NCBI GenBank assembly: GCA_963777755.1
Contig: CAVZSC010000034.1
Location: 434,001 to 498,000, forward strand
From: DATFWC01 sp963777755
Lineage (GTDB): Bacteria > Pseudomonadota > Alphaproteobacteria > Rhizobiales > Xanthobacteraceae
Direction of reading: 5' to 3'
Length of the DNA stretch: 64,000 bases
Shown here: positions 50,427 to 58,341 of the stretch, one piece after another
Numbering within the stretch: the first letter of the stretch is position 1
Layout: every line of letters starts with the position of its first letter
The notes under the pieces: generated by a model
Database searches by the model: none
What the model was told of the DNA's origin: nothing
Seen by the model: only the letters and a program-made list of their open reading frames with translations
Made by a program: the position numbers and the translations under genes

Positions 50427-51820
50427 TCAGACGATGAAGTCGTTCGCGCCGATCGTGCCGGTCGCGCCGGTGATGTCGAGCAGCAGGTCGAACTGATCGG
50501 TGAAGACACCGTTGCCGGGATTGCTCTGGTCGATCGTCAGGTATGTCCGCCCATTGAAGTCGAACTGGGCAGCCACTCGGCCGGTGTTGCCGTTGAGGGC
50601 ACGTGCGGCCCCCATGGCAGCGTCGGCCGCATCTTCCAAGTTGATCGCTGCGCCGGAGCTGGTCACGGCGGCGAAGTCGATCCCGAGCAGCACCCGGAAG
50701 CGGTCCTCGTCGAAGTTGACGTCGGTGATCTGCTCGATCGGCCCGCCGCCGGCAGCATTGTTGCCGTCATCGCCAGCACCCGCATAGGCGAACACGTCGC
50801 TGCCGGTGCCGCCCGAGATCGTATCGATGGCGCCACCGGCCTGGATCGTGTCGTTGCCCTCGTTCATGAAGTACAGCGAATTGCCGGGGACATCGTTGCC
50901 GAAGGCCGAATCGTTGCCCTGACCGGCGAACACGGTGCTGTTGCCGATGAACAGGTTGATGCTGTCGTTGCCTTCATTGCCGAAGACCAGGTTGCTGCCG
51001 CTTGCATCGTAGAGAAAATCGTTACCGACGCCGCAGACATAGGTATCATTCCCATCACCGGCGGCGAGCCGATCGTCGCCACCGTGACCGAAGATGATGT
51101 CGGCGCCGCTGCCGCTCCAGATCGAAGTCGCTGCCGTCGGCGGAGTCGTTGCCGCCCATGACCGTCATGGCGAAGGTGCTGGTCCCGCCATCGACGGTGT
51201 CGTTGCCCTCGTTCATGAAGTACAGCGAATTGACGGGGACATTGCTGACAAAGGCCGAAATCGTTGCCCTGACCGGCGAACACGGTGTTGCTGCCGAACA
51301 GGATGAAGGTGTCGTTGCCTTCATTGCCGAAGGCCAGGTTGCTCTCGCTTACGCCGCTTGCATCGTAGAGAAAATCGTTACCGACGCCGGCGACATAGGT
51401 ATCATTCCCATCACCGGCGGCGAGCTGATCGTCGCCACCGTGACCGAAGATGATGTCGGCGCCGCTGCCGCCCCCGATGCAGTCGTTGCCATCGGCGGAG
51501 TCGTTGCCGCCAAGGATGGTAAGCGGACTGGTCGAATGGAAGGCCAAGATCGTGTCGCCGCCCTGGTTGCCGAACAGCACCATCGCGCCGATGTGGTCGA
51601 GGCTGAAGATGCTGTCGTTCTCGGTTCCGCCGCTGACCATACCGGTATTGCCGGTCTGCAGCAGGACGGTGTCCTGGCCCGAGCCGCCGTCGACGGTGAC
51701 CGGGCCGCTGCCGGCGAGGATCGAGTCGTTGCCGCCCAGCCCGACGATGCTGCCGGGCCCGGCGTCGGTGGACTGGTTCAGCGTGTCATTGCCGGCTGTG
51801 CCGGTTGCCGTATAGGTCAT
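50427..51820 (-). CDS. RTX-like repeat protein, paralogue B (two frameshifts)
   Basis: It starts MTYTATGTAGNDTLNQSTDA and ends ITGATGTIGANDFIV, the same build as A, C and D. Two breaks are seen on the plus strand: GAAATC at 51257-51262 (expected GAATC) and GAAGTC at 51124-51129 (expected GAGTC). Removing both gives a 463-residue protein. Inside it, a block of about 120 bases (51010-51130) is nearly identical to 51370-51490, an internal duplication. The C-terminal domain (GGGPIEQITDVNFDEDRF) is complete. SD GGAG precedes the ATG. Confidence 0.78.
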
Positions 51821-52000
51821 TGTGTTGCTCCTCTGAAGGCTTCATTGCGCCACGACGGTGCCGCCGCAGCGGGTTGGGACCAGGGCGGTCGAGCCGGACA
51901 ATGCCGCGCCGCCGGCGCACTTGCTTTAGGAGGACCTTGGTTTGTCCTTCGGGCCGGCTTCATTTTTCTTCTGCCACGGCGGACGAGCGGGCAGCGGCTG
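51821..52000. repeat. Duplicated RTX promoter region with a remnant of a regulator 5' end
   Basis: These 180 bases are nearly the same as 55039-55200, the divergent region between RTX paralogue D and the winged-helix/TPR regulator. The match includes CTTTAGGAGGACCTTGG and the following GGCCGGCTTCATTTTTCTTC, i.e. the start of the regulator gene, and then stops. It shows that the RTX gene was copied together with its promoter. Confidence 0.75.
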
Positions 52001-52060
52001 GACCGCCTTCGCCATTTCGCGCCGCGTGAATTTGGCCGCCTGTATCCGCCGCAAAGGGAA

Positions 52061-52082
52061 AGGGGCGGCTGATGCCGCCCCT
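52061..52082 (-). terminator. Terminator of RTX paralogue C
   Basis: AGGGGCGGCTGATGCCGCCCCT hairpin with TTCCCTTTG on the minus strand after it. Confidence 0.8.
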
Positions 52083-52114
52083 CCCGCTTCGCGAGTATGG
52101 CAGGGAGACGATAC

Positions 52115-53515
52115 TCAGGTGATGAAGTCGTTCGCCCCGATGGTGCCGGTCACGCCGGTGATGTCGAACAGGAAGTCGGACGCGTCGGTGAACCGCGAAT
52201 TCACTCCTCCCTGGTCGATCGCGAGGTACGAGCGCCCGTTGAACGTGAACTGCGCCGCCACGTGCTGGGCGCCGCCGCCGCCGAGCGCAAGCGACGCCTG
52301 GATCGCCGATTGGGCCGAGGCTTCCAGGTCCGCTCCGGCGACGGCGCCGACATTGAGGGCGAAACCGACGGTGTGCAGGACCCGGAACCGGTCCTCGTCG
52401 AAGTTGACATCGGTGATCTGCTCGACCGGGCCGCCGCCATTGGCGTTGTCGCCATCCTCGGCGGCTGTGCTGAAGTAGAAGAACAGATCGGCTCCTTTGC
52501 CGCCGGAGAGCGTATCGATGCCAAGGAGCCCGGTGACCGTGTCGTTGCCTTCGCCGCCGATGAGCAGCTGGCCGCCGGTGGCACCGCCCGAGATCTGATC
52601 GTTGCCCTGGCCGCCGAATATCGTGTCCGCACCGGAGGCGGACTGCACCGTATCGTCGCCCTCGTTGGCGAACATGAGGTCGGTAAAGTTACCGGTGCAT
52701 TGCAGGCTGTCGTTGCCGACGCCGCCGACCACGGTATCGCCGCCTTCGTTGGCACGGATCGTGTCGTTGCCGCCGTTGCCGAACACGAAGTCGGCCCCGG
52801 TGCCGGTGATGATCGAGTCGCTGCCGTCATTGGAGTCGTGGCCGCCCATGACCATCATGGCGCCAAAGCAGGTTCCGGCATCGACGGTGTCGTTACCTTC
52901 GTTCATGAAGTACAGCGGAATGCCGCCGGAATTGATGATCAGGGCCGAGTCGTTGCCCTGGCCGGCAAAGACCGTGTCGTTGCCAAGCGTGAGGGTGATC
53001 GTGTCGTTGCCCTCGTTGGCAAAGATCAGCTCCGTGCCGAACCCGGCCGGCGACTGAGCGATTTCGTCGTCGCCGAATCCGGCCACCATGGTGTCGTTGC
53101 CGGCACTGGTGACAAGGATGTCGTTGCCACCGTGACCGAAGATGACGTCGGCGCCGCTGCCGCTGCGGATCGAGTCGTCGCCGTCGGCGGAGTCGTTGCC
53201 GCCGAGGATGGTCAGTGGGTTGGTCGAATGGATGGCCATGATGGTGTCGCCGCCCTGGTTGCCGAACAGGATCATGGAACCGATATCCGTGTCGGTGTCC
53301 CAGATGCTGTCGTTCCCGGTTTCGCCGCTGACCATGCCGGTGTTGCCGGTCTGCAGCAGGACGGTGTCCTGGCCCGAGCCGGCATCGACGGTGACCGGGC
53401 CGCTGCCGGCGAGGATCGAGTCGTTGCCGCCGAATCCGACGATGCTGCCGGGTCCGGCGTCGCCGGACTGGTTCAGCGTGTCATTGCCGGCCGTGCCGGT
53501 TGCCGAATAGGCCAT
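52115..53515 (-). CDS. RTX-like repeat protein, paralogue C
   Basis: An intact 466-residue protein. The N-terminus MAYSATGTAGNDTLNQSGDA leads into irregular Gly/Asn/Asp repeats (FGNQGGDTI, FANEGNDTI, FAGQGNDSA). Then comes a classic block (GGATGGQLLIGGEGNDTVTG) and a 120-residue C-terminal domain with GGGPVEQITDVNFDEDRFRV and the end ITGVTGTIGANDFIT. That domain resembles the conserved end of other RTX proteins and could carry the type I export signal. Paralogue D is more than 80 percent similar. SD AGGAGAAA. Confidence 0.85.
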   Translation of the reverse strand: MAYSATGTAGNDTLNQSGDAGPGSIVGFGGNDSILAGSGPVTVDAGSGQDTVLLQTGNTGMVSGETGNDSIWDTDTDIGSMILFGNQGGDTIMAIHSTNPLTILGGNDSADGDDSIRSGSGADVIFGHGGNDILVTSAGNDTMVAGFGDDEIAQSPAGFGTELIFANEGNDTITLTLGNDTVFAGQGNDSALIINSGGIPLYFMNEGNDTVDAGTCFGAMMVMGGHDSNDGSDSIITGTGADFVFGNGGNDTIRANEGGDTVVGGVGNDSLQCTGNFTDLMFANEGDDTVQSASGADTIFGGQGNDQISGGATGGQLLIGGEGNDTVTGLLGIDTLSGGKGADLFFYFSTAAEDGDNANGGGPVEQITDVNFDEDRFRVLHTVGFALNVGAVAGADLEASAQSAIQASLALGGGGAQHVAAQFTFNGRSYLAIDQGGVNSRFTDASDFLFDITGVTGTIGANDFIT

Positions 53516-53581
53516 GGTATTTCTCCTCATTCATTGGAGGGTTCATCGAGCTGCGACCGCGCAGCCGCAGAGGGGAGAGAA

Positions 53582-53603
53582 AGGGGCGGCTGATGCCGCC
53601 CCT
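53582..53603 (-). terminator. Terminator of RTX paralogue D
   Basis: AGGGGCGGCTGATGCCGCCCCT hairpin, followed on the minus strand by TTCTCTCCCC. It lies in the 122-base gap between paralogues D and C, so each gene has its own unit. Confidence 0.75.
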
Positions 53604-53637
53604 CCCCCTTCGCGAGCACCGCAGGAAGAGACGGTGC

Positions 53638-55038
53638 TCAGGCGATGAAGTCGCTCGCGCCGATGGTGCCGGTCACGCCGGTGATGTCGAACAGGAAGTC
53701 GAGCGTGTCGGTGAACAGCGTGTTCACTCCCCCCTGGTCGATCGCGAGGTACGAGCGCCCGTTGAACGTGAACTGCGCCGCCACGTGCTGGGCGCCGCCG
53801 CCGCCGAGCGCAAGCGACGCCTGGATCGCCGTTTCGGCCGAGGCTTCCAGGTTCGCTCCGGCGACGGCGCCGACATTGGCGGCGAAGCCGACGGTCTGCA
53901 GGACCCGGAACCGGTCCTCGTCGAAGTTGACATCGGTGATCTGCTCGACCGGCCCGCCGCCATTGGCATTGTCGCCATCCTCGGCGGCTTGGCTGAAGTA
54001 GTAGAACAGATCGGCTCCGCTGCCGCCGGTGAGCGTATCGATGCCGAGGAGCCCGTGGAGCGTGTCGTTACCCTCGCCGCCGATGAGCAGCTGGCCGCCG
54101 GTGGCACCGCCGACGATCTGGTCGTTGCCCTGGCCGCCGAACACCGTGTCCGCACCGGAGGCAGCCTGCACCGTATCGTCGCCCTCGTTGCCGAACATGA
54201 GGTCGGTGGCGTTGCCGGTGCATTGCAGGCTGTCGTTGCCGACGCCTCCGATCACGGTGTCGCCGCCTTCGTTGGCACGGATCGTGTCGTTGCCGCCGTT
54301 GCCGAACACGAGGTCGGCCCCGGTGCCGGTGATGATCGAGTCGCTGCCGTCATTGGAATCGTTGCCGCCCACGACCGTCACGGCTCCCAAAGAGAAAAGG
54401 CTCCCATCGAAGGTGTCGTTGCCTTCGTTCATGAAAAACAGCGGATTGCCGGGGCTGTTGCCGATGAGCGCCAAGTCGTTGCCCTGGCCGGCAAAGACCG
54501 TGTCGTTGCCAAGCACGACGGTGATCGTATCGTTGCCCTCGTTGGCAAAAACCAGCTCCGTGCCGAACCCCGACGGCGACTGAGCGATATAGTCGTCGCC
54601 GAATCCGGCCACCATGGTGTCGTTGCCGGCACTGGTGACGACGGTGTCGTTGCCGCCATTACCGAAGACGACGTCGGCCGCGTCGCTGGTGTAGATCAGG
54701 TCGTTGCCATCGGCGGAGTTGTTGCCGCCGAGAATGGTAAGCGGACCGGTCGAATGGATGACGTAGATCGTGTCGCTGCCCTCGTTGCCGGACAGCACCG
54801 TCGAGCCGATGTGGTCGAGGCTGTAGATGCTGTCGTTCTCGGTTCCGCCGCTGACCATGCCGGTGTTGCCGGTCTGCAGCAGGACGGTATCCTCGCCCGA
54901 GCCGCCGCTGACGGTGACCGCGCCGCTGCCGGCGAGGATCGAGTCGTTGCCGCCCAGCCCGACGATGGTGCCGGGCCCGGCGTCGGTGGATTGGTTCAGC
55001 GTGTCATTGCCGGCTGTGCCGGTTGCCGAATAGGCCAT
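53638..55038 (-). CDS. RTX-like repeat protein, paralogue D
   Basis: Intact, also 466 residues: MAYSATGTAGNDTLNQSTDA at the start, the same repeat scheme as C, GGGPVEQITDVNFDEDRFRV near residue 345, and the end ITGVTGTIGASDFIA. It has no signal peptide. It is divergent from the winged-helix/TolB/TPR regulator at 55155, which may control it. The SD AGGAGAAA is the same as for C. Confidence 0.85.
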   Translation of the reverse strand: MAYSATGTAGNDTLNQSTDAGPGTIVGLGGNDSILAGSGAVTVSGGSGEDTVLLQTGNTGMVSGGTENDSIYSLDHIGSTVLSGNEGSDTIYVIHSTGPLTILGGNNSADGNDLIYTSDAADVVFGNGGNDTVVTSAGNDTMVAGFGDDYIAQSPSGFGTELVFANEGNDTITVVLGNDTVFAGQGNDLALIGNSPGNPLFFMNEGNDTFDGSLFSLGAVTVVGGNDSNDGSDSIITGTGADLVFGNGGNDTIRANEGGDTVIGGVGNDSLQCTGNATDLMFGNEGDDTVQAASGADTVFGGQGNDQIVGGATGGQLLIGGEGNDTLHGLLGIDTLTGGSGADLFYYFSQAAEDGDNANGGGPVEQITDVNFDEDRFRVLQTVGFAANVGAVAGANLEASAETAIQASLALGGGGAQHVAAQFTFNGRSYLAIDQGGVNTLFTDTLDFLFDITGVTGTIGASDFIA

Positions 55039-55154
55039 GGTATTTCTCCTCTGAAGGTTTCATTGCGCCACGACGGTGCCGCCGCAGCGGGTTTCGACCT
55101 GTGCGGTCGAGCCGGACAATGCCGCGCCGCCGGCGCGCTTGCTTTAGGAGGACC

Positions 55155-56858
55155 TTGGTTTGTCCTTTGGGCCGGCTTCATTTTTCTTCTGCCGCGGCCG
55201 AGGGTGCGGTAGTCTGCGCCTCGCTGGATGCCGCTGGGGAAGCACCGGATTTGCGTTATTTCTTCGACGATTACGTGCTCGACTCGGACCGGCGCGAGCT
55301 GCGTCGCGGCGCTGGCCTGGTCGCGCTCGAGCCGAAGGTTTTCGACCTTCTCGCCTATCTCATCCGCAACCGGCAGCGCGTGGTCAGCAAGGACGATCTG
55401 TTCGCAGCGGTGTGGCAGGGGCGCTTCGTCTCCGAATCGGCATTGACCACGCCGATCAATGCGGCACGCAGGGCGGTCGGGGACAGCGGCGAGGAGCAGC
55501 GGCTCATCCGCACGCTGCGCCACAAGGGCTTCCGCTTCGTCGGTGCGGTGCGCGAGGAAAGCGAGCCCGCGGCGGCGAGCGCAGCGGACATTGCGCCGGA
55601 TCCGCCGGCACCCGCCTTGGCCCTGCCGGACCGCCCGTCGATCGCCGTGTTGCCGTTCGCCAACATGAGCAGCGACCCGGAGCAGGAGCATTTTGCCGAC
55701 GGCATGGTCGAGGACATCATCACGTTGCTGTCGCGGCTGCGCTGGCTGTTCGTGATCGCCAGGACTTCGACCTTCACCTACAAGGGCCGCGCGACCGACG
55801 TGAAGCAGATCGGGCGCGAATTGGGCGTGCGGTATGCCCTGGAGGGGAGCGTGCGAAGGATGGCAGAGCGCGTGCGCATCACCGTGCAGCTGATCGAAGC
55901 AGAGACCGGCGCCCACGTTTGGGCGAAGCGGTACGACCGCCCGGTCAGGGATATCTTCGCGGTCCAGGATCAGATCACGGACGAGATCACGCGCGCGCTG
56001 GAGCCGGAGATCGATGCTTCCGAGCGCGAGCGGGCACGGCGCAAGCCGCCCGAGAGCCTGGACGCCTGGGAGCTGTTCCAACGCGGCATGTGGCACCTGT
56101 TGCAGCACAACCGCGAGGGGTTCATCGATGCGGAGGTGTTCTTCCGCCAGGCGATCGCGCTCGACCCGACCTTTGCGGCGCCCCATGCGGGAGTGGCGCT
56201 GGTAGGATTCTTCCGCGTCGTCCGTGCGCTGACGGACGAGCCTGCCCCGATCCTCGTGGAGATGCTCGAGGAGGCGTCGCGCGCCGTCGCGCTCGATCCA
56301 CGGGAGCCGCTCGGGCATACCGCGCTCGGTTTGACGTTCATGGAGCGTGGCGAATACGCCCATTCGATCGCGGAGCACGAGATCGCGCTGGCGCTCAGCC
56401 CCAACTCGTCGTTTGCGCGTTGGAGCTATGCCTTCGGCTTGCTGTGGGCGGATCTTTACGAAGAGGCGCTGGAGGAGTTCGATGCCGCCCTGCGTCTCAG
56501 TCCGAGGGATCCGGGGCGGTGGTCGTATCTGACGCAGAAGGCGGCTACGCTGTATCAGCTCCGGCGCTACGAGGAGGCGGCGGAATGTGCCCGCGAGGCG
56601 ACTCGACAAGCCTCGGCCGAGGTCCTCTGGGCGTTCATGTACCTGGCTGCGTCGTCCGCGCAATTGGGTCGAGCCGAGGAAGCCGAAGCGGCAGTCGGAG
56701 GGTTCCTGCGCCGCAGGCCGGGTTGGAGCCTGGCGACTGTCCGTTCGGTCCTCAGCGCCCGCCACCGCGCGGAACCGGCGCTGCAACACATCCTCGACGG
56801 CCTCCGCAAAGCCGGGCTTTCGGAACAGCCGAATAGCGCGGCGCGACGTCGTCGTTAG
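55155..56858 (+). CDS. Winged-helix/TolB-like/TPR regulator (CadC-like)
   Basis: The product is about 567 residues. The N-terminal OmpR/CadC-type winged helix (YVLDSDRRELRRGAGLVALE, SKDDLFAAVWQGRFVSESAL, HKGFRFVGAV) is followed by a TolB-like/FlgO segment (IAVLPFANMSSDPEQEHFAD, ELGVRYALEGSVRRM, HVWAKRYDRPVRDIFAVQDQ) and TPR repeats to the end. In related rhizobial proteins this arrangement is often joined to an adenylate cyclase; here that domain is missing. The start is uncertain: no ATG is in frame near the domain, and TTG 55155 follows AGGAGG with short spacing; TTG 55167 is an alternative. Confidence 0.78.
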   Translation: MVCPLGRLHFSSAAAEGAVVCASLDAAGEAPDLRYFFDDYVLDSDRRELRRGAGLVALEPKVFDLLAYLIRNRQRVVSKDDLFAAVWQGRFVSESALTTPINAARRAVGDSGEEQRLIRTLRHKGFRFVGAVREESEPAAASAADIAPDPPAPALALPDRPSIAVLPFANMSSDPEQEHFADGMVEDIITLLSRLRWLFVIARTSTFTYKGRATDVKQIGRELGVRYALEGSVRRMAERVRITVQLIEAETGAHVWAKRYDRPVRDIFAVQDQITDEITRALEPEIDASERERARRKPPESLDAWELFQRGMWHLLQHNREGFIDAEVFFRQAIALDPTFAAPHAGVALVGFFRVVRALTDEPAPILVEMLEEASRAVALDPREPLGHTALGLTFMERGEYAHSIAEHEIALALSPNSSFARWSYAFGLLWADLYEEALEEFDAALRLSPRDPGRWSYLTQKAATLYQLRRYEEAAECAREATRQASAEVLWAFMYLAASSAQLGRAEEAEAAVGGFLRRRPGWSLATVRSVLSARHRAEPALQHILDGLRKAGLSEQPNSAARRRR

Positions 56859-56985
56859 AGGTCTCGATGGTCATGCTTGCGTGGTTGGCTTGGTCGGGAT
56901 GAGCTTTGGCGTGGGCCAGCCAGATCTGCCAGCGACCTGAAGGGTCCCGAGGCATGAACCAGGAGCGGCAGCTTGGAGGTGCACC

Positions 56986-57939
56986 ATGGCTCGCCTTTAT
57001 CTGTCCTACAGCTCACGCGACCGTCAGCTTGCGCTTCAGGTGTCTTCGAAGCTGCGCGCGCACGGCCACCACGTCGCGATCGACGTCGACTCGCTGGTGC
57101 CGGGGATCGAATGGCGCCGGGAGCTGATGGACAAGCTCCTCCTGTCCGACGGCGTGGTCGTCCTGCTGACCGAGAACTCACTCGGCTCGCCGTTCGTCTT
57201 CAGCGAGATTGGCTCGGCGCGCGCCTCACCGCGCCTGTTTCTCATCCCGGTGATCGTCGGCGACCTGCCGATCCATCCCACGGTGCAGGACATCTACGCC
57301 ATCCGCCTCGGTACGGCTTCGCCCAACGCCATCGGCAAGGCCGTGCAGCAGATCGACGACGCCGTGAAGAGCCACCTCCGCCGCTCCGCCGCCCTGGTCG
57401 GGGTGAGCGTGACGTCCGGCTACGAGCACCTGAACACGCAGGTTCAGCGCTTCTGCCGCGACTCTCCCTTCGAGCGGAACGTGTTCGTGATGATGAAATT
57501 TCCGGACCGCGCCAGCATGGCGACGCGGCATATCCGCCTCCTGGGCGAGATCTGGGATGTCATCAGCGCGCAGGCGGCCCGACACGGCCTGGAGGCGAGA
57601 CGCGCCGACCAGCGCAGCTATCACGATCAGCTGTGGGAGAACATCTGCGTCTACATCATCGGCTCCAAGTACGGCATCGCCGTCCTGGAGGACGAAGTCG
57701 CGAGCGAGCTCAATCCCAACGTCGCCCTGGAGTACGGGTTCATGAAGGCGCTCGATCACCCGGTCGCGCTCCTGCGCAGCAGCACCTTCAAGCACAGCCG
57801 TGCGGATCTCTCGGGCAAGCTCGCCAAGACCTTCGACATCGTGGGCGGGGAGCTCCGCGCCCCCAGCCTTCGCGCCGCGGTGACCGACTGGTTCAAGGAG
57901 CAGGGGCTGACCGCGCGGCGGCGAGCGCGGCGTCGCTAG
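56986..57939 (+). CDS. TIR-domain protein with a C-terminal nucleotide-binding-like domain
   Basis: The product is 317 residues. The N-terminal TIR domain (1-130) has LYLSYSSRDRQLALQVSSKL, VDSLVPGIEWRRELMDKLL, and SPFVFSEIGSAR with the probable catalytic Glu of NADase TIRs. The second domain (about 160-300) contains NVFVMMKFPDR, NICVYIIGSKYGIAVLEDE and ELNPNVALEYGFMKAL. That pattern is seen in predicted nucleotide-sensing TIR-like or deoxyribosyltransferase-like domains of defence proteins. An NAD-depleting defence role is likely by analogy. It ends one base before the convergent response-regulator gene. Confidence 0.82.
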   Translation: MARLYLSYSSRDRQLALQVSSKLRAHGHHVAIDVDSLVPGIEWRRELMDKLLLSDGVVVLLTENSLGSPFVFSEIGSARASPRLFLIPVIVGDLPIHPTVQDIYAIRLGTASPNAIGKAVQQIDDAVKSHLRRSAALVGVSVTSGYEHLNTQVQRFCRDSPFERNVFVMMKFPDRASMATRHIRLLGEIWDVISAQAARHGLEARRADQRSYHDQLWENICVYIIGSKYGIAVLEDEVASELNPNVALEYGFMKALDHPVALLRSSTFKHSRADLSGKLAKTFDIVGGELRAPSLRAAVTDWFKEQGLTARRRARRR

Positions 57940-57940
57940 G

Positions 57941-58318
57941 CTATTTCCCGGCTGCGTCGAGCAGGCGCCGTATCTTGGCCAACAGCCGATCGAATTCGAC
58001 CGGTTTCGTGTCGAACTCTTCGCACCCGGCAGCGAGCGCCTTCTCGCGTTCACCCGCGAGCGCATGGGCTGACAATCCGATGATGGGGATCGCTCGTGTT
58101 TCGGGGTTGCTCTTCAATCGCTGGGCCGCTTCCCAACCGTCGACGACCGGCATTTCCAGGTCCATGAGGATGAGGTCCGGCTTCTCCTGCGCGGCCAGCG
58201 CACAGCCCACTTCGCCATTCTCGGCCACCAGCACCTCGTACTCGTCGGTGAGCTCGAGGCGCATCTTGAGCATGTAGACGTTGTCCTCGTTGTCTTCGAC
58301 GTAGAGGATCCTGAACAC
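57941..58318 (-). CDS. Single-domain response regulator (CheY/DivK type)
   Basis: A 125-residue receiver domain. RILYVEDNEDNVYML carries the acidic pocket, LILMDLEMPVVDGWEA the phosphoacceptor Asp, IIGLSAHAL the switch Ser, and DTKPVEFDRLL the Lys. There is no output domain. It lies 23 bases after the hybrid kinase, so it is probably its partner or a phosphotransfer output. Confidence 0.92.
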   Translation of the reverse strand: MFRILYVEDNEDNVYMLKMRLELTDEYEVLVAENGEVGCALAAQEKPDLILMDLEMPVVDGWEAAQRLKSNPETRAIPIIGLSAHALAGEREKALAAGCEEFDTKPVEFDRLLAKIRRLLDAAGK

Positions 58319-58341
58319 GACGCCCCCGATGTCCTGGTATT

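Noticed and set aside
52097..55212. Long plus-strand open frames (about 500 and 570 codons) opposite RTX genes C and D
   Set aside because: They are mirror frames of the Gly/Asp repeats and give VVALV-type low-complexity repeats; the minus-strand frames have SDs, conserved ends and terminators.
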